64,000 bases of DNA. Origin: Vicia villosa (lineage: Eukaryota; Streptophyta; Magnoliopsida; Fabales; Fabaceae). A model generated the notes under the pieces. The model was not told the DNA's origin. It saw only the letters and a program-made list of their open reading frames with translations, and did no database searches. The position numbers and the translations under genes are program-made. This document shows, piece after piece, positions 57,264-64,000 of the stretch. Within the stretch, counting starts at the first letter, position 1, and every line of letters starts with the position of its first letter. The stretch is taken from positions 192,603,563 to 192,667,562 of the forward strand of contig NC_081183.1 in NCBI RefSeq assembly GCF_029867415.1, written 5' to 3'.

Positions 57264-58205
57264 TCACGAACGTCTCTTTCTTTTCTTGGTAGGATTGTGT
57301 TCTACGCGTCTCTTAACAACGCGGACGGTTGGATTGATCCAAATACCCTCATTATGATCATTTCTAGTACAAGATTCATTCTCATTTTGATTGTTTCTAG
57401 TACAAGATTCAATGCCAACACCAATATCACCTTGATCTCCAATGTTTTCATCAACTATTTTGTTAGATAAAAGCACTATAGACCATTTCGTACTTGTCGG
57501 ATCATTGACATAAAACACTTGTTTAGCTTGAGAGGCTAGAATGAAAGGCTCATCTTTGTACCCCACCCTATTGAGATCCACTTGCAAAAATCCTGACTTA
57601 TCCATTCGTATGCCATTATTATTTTCAACCCACTTGCAACCAAATACAGGAATCTGAAACTTCGTGTAATCAAACACCAAAATGCGCTCGATAACCCCAA
57701 AATATGACAAATTTGCAAATTTCGGATTTAAGTCATTCGCACTTGATATGTGCATTGCTTCAGCTACCAAGGTAACACCACTATTTTGCATAGTACTTTT
57801 ATCATCTTGTTCTTTGGTATAAAATGTGTATCCATTAATTGCGTATGCGCTATAAGAAAACACAATTATACTTGGACCATATGCTAAACATCTCAACCTT
57901 TCTGTTACTGAAGCAGGATCTGAATGATACTTTGAATAAATATGTTCCCTAAACCAGGGTATGAAACTTCGATTGTGCTCTCGTACTATCCAATTCTCAT
58001 TTCTATTCGGATTTAAATCTTGGAGAACAACCTTGTGCATTTCAACATACGGCTCAACCTCAATCTCATTGTGCAGAACATACAAGTGCGCTTGATCCCG
58101 CTCGACCATTGATACTGTCACAACTTTATTTACAATTAGCCTTTTTCCTTCTTTTTTTTCAACAATATGAGATTTGGGGAGTCCAATTGATTGAACATTT
58201 GACAG
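57264..58205 (-). pseudogene. CACTA transposase C-terminal part (DUF4218 end plus DUF4216)
   Basis: The minus strand is open from about 58205 to the stop at 57264, about 313 codons. The first 90 residues are the end of DUF4218: SIGLPKSHIVEKKEGKRLI, AHLYVLHNEIEVEPY, NENWIVREHNRSFIPWF. DUF4216 follows: YFGVIERILVFDYTKFQIPV, FGCKWVENNNGI, VDLNRVGYKDEPFILASQ and AKQVFYVNDPTSTKWSIV. The tail is basic (KKRKRRS), a possible nuclear signal. These domains accompany TNP2 in plant CACTA transposases. The TNP2 catalytic domain itself is deleted and the join to the upstream exon is out of frame, so no full transposase can be made. The only start inside is a Met at 58109. Confidence 0.88.
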
Positions 58206-58238
58206 AAAATCAGTACAAACTGAAGTAATCGCTTACCA

Positions 58239-58611
58239 ACCTCTCGAACATTTTGGGACAATCCTCAAGATCTTCTTCAAGCGCTTATGCAATCTCTTCA
58301 ACTCGATCATAATCGTATGTGTCTGTGCAATCGTCATTTGAAGCATACTTCGTATTACACCTCGACTCAACATTCCCGTTACTTTTCTCACCATGCAAAC
58401 TCCAAACTGTATAACTTCTATCAATTCCAAATCGTAGTAAATGCAATGCCAACTGATTCCCGTCAACCTTACCCCCATAACAGCAACCTATGCAAGGACA
58501 CGCCATTCGAATCGGGTCTTTGGCGTGCGCAACCGCAAACTTAACGAATTCCCATACCCCTTTCTCGTACTCTTTCGACAATCGGTTTGAATTCATCCAT
58601 GTCTTATCCAT
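58239..58611 (-). pseudogene. CACTA transposase-associated domain exon, nonsense codon
   Basis: It starts MDKTWMNSNRLSKEYEKGV and continues WEFVKFAVAHAKDPIRMACP, CIGCCYGGKVDGNQLALHLL and RFGIDRSYTVWSLHGE: the transposase-associated domain (PF13963) at the N-terminus of TNP2-type proteins, with its Cys cluster. After 108 codons an in-frame TAA (58287-58285) interrupts, then ALEEDLEDCPKMFERL runs to GTAAGC, which looks like the original splice donor at about 58238. The following CACTA catalytic exons are absent. Confidence 0.85.
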
Positions 58612-58619
58612 GTCTTAAT

Positions 58620-60090
58620 TAAGCTAAACAAAAACGATCAAACTTTCACTCTTCACAAGTAACCCCTATAGCGAATTCAATTCACAAAGTTAGTAAGTTC
58701 ATCACTTAACGATTAACGAAATTGACATCAAGAATATTCCACATGTCAGAATAATGAGCAAAGCCCTTGAGCCTCTTTCATTTCTTCTTTGAAAGTAGAT
58801 AACATGACTATAGTTTTTGTTAGAAATCATAAGCCAAGAAATTGATAGTGCATGAAAAATAGAAGAGCAACTTATTATCTTGGAATTTTGTATCCTATAT
58901 TAACTCTCTAAACACATAAAACTAATGCGTTTCTGTCAAAATGCAAAGTATAAATGGAATGAATCCGAAGCAATAAAACGCAACATATATAATCACACAA
59001 TTTCAGACAAATTCATCATAATATCAGTAATTTGAGAAAGAAATTTACCTCGGATGTTACCGAACTCAAGAAAACGCCAAACGCCGAACTAGGCCGGGAA
59101 ACGATCAAACTTTCACTCTACACAAGTTACCCCTATAGCAAATTCAAAAAGTTAGTAACCACCAAGACAAAATCGATTGAACAAAGGAAATCAACAATAG
59201 TTTGAAGTGTGTACATACTCGTAAATATGTAGTACCAGAGTCAATGATACGAGCTCCAAAGAGATCCAAAGTTATCAATCCAGTCAGACCTATACAAGAA
59301 ATTCAATTCAATGTATGATTATAATAAGAATGGGTGAATAGTGCAGATTCCATAAAACACAGTTTCAGAATTTGAGTTTTCCCATAAAACACAATTCAAG
59401 GGAAAACACAATTCCCATAAAATCCGAGGTAAAACACAACTTAACAACTATCCATAATCAGGAAAATCCAACAACATACAATTCTCCTTGCAATTCGATT
59501 ATAATTTCAACGAGAATACAAATCATATTTAGTCTAAATTAAACTACCATAAATTTCGACGTGAATTGTAGAATTTTTTTTCTATAAACATCATAAAAGA
59601 AATAAGCTCAGTGCAAATCACATCAAAGTCTTCTAAGTATTATGAAAAGAATTCCTTGTTTATTGAGCATACAACAACCAAGCTCCCTCTTACTTCTATG
59701 AGCATCAAACCAAACACATCAAACAAAATCTTCAACCCTATTCTGATTCTAAGGGAGTTTCTATATCTCTATCGATTCAAACTTCAGAACCTAAATCAAA
59801 CACACAAATCGAAGAAACTGAAAGAACGACGAACCTGAGTATACTTTCCGGTTCTTCCGCTTGATTTTCTGGATCTTCTACTCTGAGTGGTGTTCGAGGG
59901 AAGACCGGAGAAGAGAGAGGGACGACCGGAGAGAGGCAGGAACGAGGCTGGGGACGGCGGAGAGTTGTTGGTGAGAAACGAAACGGCGGAGAGTGGCACC
60001 GGAGAAGACAGGTTCGTATTAGGGATTTGGGATGAAAACTCTATAATGAATCTGTCAGCTGGGAATTCTTTTTTTTGTTTTAATTAAATG
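58620..60090 (-). other. CACTA 5' intron and leader exon
   Basis: Upstream (minus) of the first coding exon. About 59835-60010 is a GC-rich leader-like stretch (CTTCTCCGGTGCC; CGTCCCCAGCC) ending in CTCAG|GTTCGT, a likely donor. The rest is AT-rich intron-like DNA. The open frames 59796-59999 (-) and 59887-60087 (+) have no family support. Confidence 0.45.
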
Positions 60091-60094
60091 GGCT

Positions 60095-60390
60095 AAGACA
60101 GCGCTTTGGGTGAAAGCGCTCTCGTAGCCCCACCCTTTTACCAGCGCTTTTCAGAAAGCGCTTTCATTACCCCCCCCCCCCTTTTACCAGCGCTTTTGAC
60201 AAAGCGCTTTCATACCCCCCTCCTATAGCAGCGCTTTCTAAAAGCGCTCTCGTACCCCCCCCCTTTACCAGCGCTTTTGTGAAAGCGCTTTCGTAACCCC
60301 TCCTTCACAAGCGCTTTTTTTCAGTGTTTTTTTATTTTGTTTTTAGCGAAGCCTATAGCAGCGCTTTCCCTAAAAGCGCTTTCGTAGTGG
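60095..60390. repeat. Right CACTA subterminal hairpin array
   Basis: About six paired AGCGCTTT...AAAGCGCT hairpins separated by CTCTCGTACCCCCC-type linkers, mirroring 55990-56325. Confidence 0.9.
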
Positions 60391-60422
60391 TGCTGCTAAA
60401 ACTCATTTTTGGCGTAGTGTTT

Positions 60423-61364
60423 GTTGTGTTGTATGGATTGTCACCAAGTTTACTATGTTGGCTTAAGCTTTGTCAAGTACTATATCACAATCCATTTTAA
60501 TGTGTTTCGTTCTTTCTTGGAACACCGAGTTATTGGCAATGTGTGTAACCGACTTTCTATCACGGAAAACTGTCATTAGTTTGTTGTGAGGAATTTTAAA
60601 ATCTTGTAGGAGATATAATACCCATTGGAATTTGCAAGTGGTGTTGGCAAGGCGCGATATTTTGCCTATGAAGATGATCTTGATACAATATATTGCTTTT
60701 TTACTTTAAAATGAGAGAGCTTCCCAGGTAGAAACATAGTCCAATTGTGGAACATATGGTGTCCTATGAATAGTAAGCCTTGTGTAGTGTTAGAGATATT
60801 AGTTAGCTAAGTATATTAGTTATTGATATAGTTAACACTGTTAACTAATGTCCTTTACTGTGTTGTGCAAAGTAGTTAACCGTTAAGTATGCTAACGGAA
60901 ACCGTATTGTATAAATTCAAGGCTTCAGCTCCTTGCAATTGGAATGTGAAAATCACTTCTCTTATTTCGTTTTCTCTTCATCTTCTTCACTGCCCTTCAT
61001 CTTCACAGAGTGAAGAATGGTGCAGATTCAACTGTAACATGTAGGATCAATTTTAATGTGTCTTAGAATTAGAAAAGCAACTTGAAGCTGGAACAAGTTG
61101 TATGGGAAATGAATAGGCTTATCGTGCACATAGAAAAACTTGCATCAAGTATAATGTGTGTCAAATATATAAGCTTGCCTATGAGTTTTTTGAAAGAAGT
61201 GGGATAGGAGAGGGAATTTTTTATGGTAGCGTTGAGTTTGGAAAATGGAGATGCCTTGTGAGGATTTTGCCATGTCAAAAGTCAAAAAATACTTTAAGTT
61301 ATCTAAGTCCTTGATACTAAACTTAGTATGCAAGACAAAATTTGATTTAGAAATTTTGTCCATG
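60423..61364 (-). pseudogene. Ty1/copia RT-RNase H remnant, split by a solo LTR
   Basis: The minus strand from 61363 reads NFVLHTKFSIKDLDNLKYFL, AKSSQGISIFQTQRYHKKF, the RT tail of copia pol. After the insert at 60788-61039 the RNase H/C-terminal part follows: CKFQWVLYLLQDFKIPHNKL, MTVFRDRKSVTHIANNSV and FQERTKHIKMDC, ending near 60470. The family has ERTKHIEIDCHF...DK at this point. Stops and shifts are present. The CACTA element at 55964 and a second CACTA at 61365 both cut this copy. Confidence 0.85.
60788..61039 (+). mobile_element. Small solo LTR, 252 bp with TGTAG duplication
   Basis: It begins TGTTAGAGATATTAG and ends CAACTGTAACA. TGTAG flanks at 60783-60787 and 61040-61044. A TATAAATTC box lies at about 60911, with a pyrimidine-rich leader after it. 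The size and the TGTTA..AACA ends suggest a small copia LTR or TRIM LTR. Confidence 0.88.
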
Positions 61365-61739
61365 CACTACTACAATTTTGGCCTAAGGCCACGCTAAATT
61401 TTTCCACAGCTCATAAACTGTGGCCACATATATGATTTGGCCATGGTTATCAAAGCGTAGAATTATGTTATAGAATATTGAATCCGGAGTGTAAAACTGT
61501 GGCCTGTACTTCAATTGCCAAGGTTATGTAACGGTAGATATTTTAAGCCGCAATTAAAATACCGAGGCCTATAATTTTCAGTTCAAACTGTGGCCAAAGC
61601 CCCAAAAAATACCCCTCCAAAAGTTCCCTCCTTTTTTTTAGTTTCCCTCTATCTTTTAATATTTTCTTTTCTATTTTTTTTAATTAAAAAAAGGAAAAAT
61701 TTGAAAGAACAAAAGCATCTGAATTGTAAAACGAACACA

Positions 61740-61875
61740 CCACGCTGAACAAAAACACGCACACTGTTTCTCCATCTCCATCTCACAAAACAATCTGAAG
61801 ACCCTAACTCCATCTCCATCTCGCTGCGCCGCTGCTTCTCGCTGCGCCGCTGCTACCACTTCCATCGCTTACAGG
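61740..61875 (+). other. Possible leader exon of the second CACTA element
   Basis: A CT-rich stretch (CTCCATCTCCATCTC; CGCTGCGCCGCTGC twice) ends at GCTTACAG|GTTAGT, a good donor site. The open frame on the opposite strand (61680-61865) has no support. Confidence 0.4.
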
Positions 61876-62100
61876 TTAGTTTCTTCACCTTCATCTCTAC
61901 TTCACCTTCATCTCAGCTTTCATCTTTGCTTCACCTTCATCTCACTAACCTCAATCATCTCACGAACCCTAACTCTCTTCATCTCACGAACCCTAACTCT
62001 CTTCTTCCCTTCATCCTTTTCCCAAATCTTCTGTTGGTTTAGGGTTTATGTGTTTGTAATTCAATCTGTGATTCAATCTATTACCCTAATATATATTCTG

Positions 62101-62350
62101 CGTACGATTCTCTGTTCGTGTTCCTCATCTTCTCTATCGTCTCCTCTGATTTTTTTGGACCTAATATATATTTTGTTTTGCACTTGAGGTACCAAAGCTT
62201 CTGGAGGCTTCCTCAATTCATCTGCGTACAATTATCTGGGTACGATTCTCTTCTCGGTTCGTGTTCCTCATCTTCCCTCGTCTCCTCTGATTTTGTTTTG
62301 ACCTAATATATATTTTGTTTTGCATGTGAGGTACCAAAGCTTCTGGAGGC
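62101..62350. repeat. Tandem duplication, about 137 bp
   Basis: 62101-62208 and about 62238-62350 share TACGATTCTC, GTTCGTGTTCCTCATCTTC, CGTCTCCTCTGATTTT and GAGGTACCAAAGCTTCTGGA. They may be duplicated leader exons. Confidence 0.85.
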
Positions 62351-64000
62351 TAATACGGTAGGGTTTCTTTTTGACCTAATCTATGTTTAAACAAATTCTA
62401 CTATTGATGTTTGGATAGTGTGATTTGATGCATGTTTTGTTTTGACCTAATTTACTGAGGGCTTCATTTTGACCTAATCTCTGCATTGTTATATCTGTTG
62501 TTGTTATTTAGGTTAGATTTTGTTATGGTGATTTGAAACTGAGAGAAGCGCTGAGTTTAGGTTAGATTTTGTTATGGTGATTTAGGTAGATTTTGTTAGG
62601 GTTGAAAACTGATCTGGAATTTAGGTTGAGAAAGTATGTTAGATTCAAGTTAACTGCTATTTCCGTTATTTGACTGTTAGTATTGTTAAATCTTAAATTG
62701 ATTTTCTGTTTGGGGCGAAATCAGAATGCTAGTTATGCTTAATATCATGAATTGAATTGAATTTCTTGTGATTATTAGAAGAATATCTGTTATTATGATA
62801 TGTGTATGTGTATGATAATTTTTGAATTTTACTCTGAGGATCCTTTATGCTGCAATATACTATAGATTATTCATTTGAAGGAAGTTTGTAATTATGTATT
62901 TTTTGTTTGTTTGTTTAGGGGAGGAATATTCTTGAAACAGATCATCCAGAAGGTCCTTTTGGCACTAAGGTCAGTGCTCTAACTTGTTTCTGAGCTCACT
63001 TAGATTTGTGTTTGCTGCTGCTTTCCTATGTGTTGGATTAGATCTTGCTAGAGTTGATTTTGACATGTGTTTGTAGAGGAATGATTTGTGTTTAATGACC
63101 TTTAAGTAGAAAAGTGATTTTTTGGCAAAACTAATCTTGCTAGAATGATATAACTGATTCTTGGCTTGGGATTTGGGACTAACTAGTAACTACTTTCAAT
63201 CCACAATACATAACTTTAGGATTCAATGTTAAAACTGATTGTATGTTTTAGTGACTTGATTTGATGAACTGATGTGCCACTACTATTGTGGCTGCTGTTC
63301 ATACTACTACTTAGTAGTTTGTTTTCTTAAATTTTCTTGCATCAACTTATATTGGGTCCTATTAATGTTCGTGCATCTCGTAAGGATGTGTCGCTTATGT
63401 TGTAATTAGTTGTTGTTTTTCTTTGGCGTAGAACAATTCAATTATTGAAATGTCTACTTTAAGTTTCGGTATCTGATATATATAGTCTGTGCTATTGTAT
63501 GTACACTTCTTGCTCTTAAGTGGCCATTCAGTTTACATACTTTAAGTTTCTATCAGTATGTAAACTAAAAATCATGAAGCTGTGGAAGTTTCTTATGCAT
63601 ATTTAGTGAATGTAGCAGAAAGAGAAAGAAAATATTATAAAAAACATGAAATCCTCCTTCTGGTATTTGAGATCATGTATTCTTAGTCATGATATCGCTT
63701 TTGACTGCAGATTGAATTTGTGTGTAACTGCTACTGAAGATTACTTAAAAGGATTTGTTTGTTTCAAACACAGGGCTTCTGCCTGAGCTTTTAGGAATGT
63801 TGGTTCTTGATTGAGATTATGATACCCAGAAGATGATATACTTCTTTTTGAGTCTTTCTTCTCTTTTGGTAATAGGGCTAAGTCAAGATGTGGTTGTATT
63901 ATGATTTGACATGTTGTAGTCTGGTCTATTTGAAGAGTTTGTAATGGTGTTTTAAAATCTATGAAAGATGTGGAAGAGAAGAATATTTATTGACATGAAA
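62351..64000 (+). other. Intron-like 5' region of the second CACTA element
   Basis: T-rich, with repeated GGTTAGATTTTGTTATGGTG (62512 and 62561). A possible small exon, 62920-62968, is bounded by TTTGTTTAG and AAG|GTCAGT. No coding domain was seen before the window ends. Confidence 0.45.

Larger units (their letters stand above)
55964..60419 (-). mobile_element. CACTA (En/Spm) deletion derivative, 4.46 kb
   Basis: It begins CACTACAACGGTCAAGG and ends, inverted, CACTACGCCAAAAATGAG. The 3-bp TTT flanks both sides (55961-55963, 60420-60422), as for CACTA elements. Each end has about 300 bp of hairpin repeats built on AGCGCTTT...AAAGCGCT. Inside, on the minus strand, are a leader exon (about 59835-60010), a transposase-associated domain exon and a DUF4216 exon. 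The central TNP2 transposase is missing, so it is non-autonomous. Confidence 0.92.
61365..64000 (+). mobile_element. Second CACTA element, left end only
   Basis: CACTACTACAATTTTGGCC begins within the copia RT frame, preceded by ATG. Subterminal AAACTGTGGCC repeats occur at 61415, 61494 and 61585. No right end lies within the window, so the extent and the 3-bp duplication cannot be checked. Everything from here to 64000 is taken as its 5' region. Confidence 0.65.

Overview
The window is nuclear plant DNA, most likely from a papilionoid legume with a large, repeat-rich genome. It is very AT-rich and crowded with decayed and nested transposable elements. Several elements have a legume look: a SIRE/Maximus-type copia solo LTR, Cyclops-like gypsy remnants and an (A/G)CGCCATTT long-inverted-repeat MULE family. 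I see one clearly intact host gene, at 46.5-49.1 kb: ten exons encoding a 543-residue leucine-zipper plus DUF547 protein of the MIP1 family. No rRNA, tRNA, organellar or CRISPR sequence was recognised.

Layout. 0.1-15.9 kb: two inverted copies (A, 0.48-2.94 kb; B, 13.0-15.6 kb) of a long MULE-type terminal repeat, each next to a broken transposase fragment. Between them lie a deleted gypsy element (4.46-5.94 kb), a Cyclops-like gypsy LTR region (8-10.8 kb) and a solo copia LTR (11.1-12.3 kb). A third, direct copy of the repeat (C) lies at 22.7-25.1 kb. 16.6-20.2 kb: a probable non-autonomous Helitron inside a TA microsatellite, followed by a MITE. 25.8-29.7 kb: minus-strand LINE pieces, a gypsy protease fragment and a second solo LTR. 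30.8-31.35 kb: a TRIM element. 32-33.8 and 43.8-45.5 kb: two wrecks of one non-LTR reverse transcriptase family. 34.5-34.7 kb: a SINE with a repeated target site.

35.3-38.5 kb: a Mutator-type element (9-bp target duplication) carrying a plant-mobile-domain (MAIN-like) gene. 52.2-53.5 kb: a second element with the same ends, the same palindromic arrays and the same 5' UTR-intron layout, but carrying a FAR1-like DNA-binding fragment. 41.0-42.8 kb: a Pack-MULE with a captured PPR gene fragment. 51.4-51.9 kb: a Mutator-type MITE. 55-64 kb: LINE and copia wreckage on the minus strand, penetrated by a hAT MITE, a CACTA deletion derivative (55.96-60.42 kb), a 252-bp solo LTR and the start of a second CACTA element that runs off the window.

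The strongest candidate for something undescribed is the 35.3/52.2 kb pair: one mobile scaffold, dense with TTCGGAA..TTCCGAA palindromes, carrying two different coding cargoes. Boundaries supported by exact target-site duplications are marked as such; all other element boundaries are approximate.
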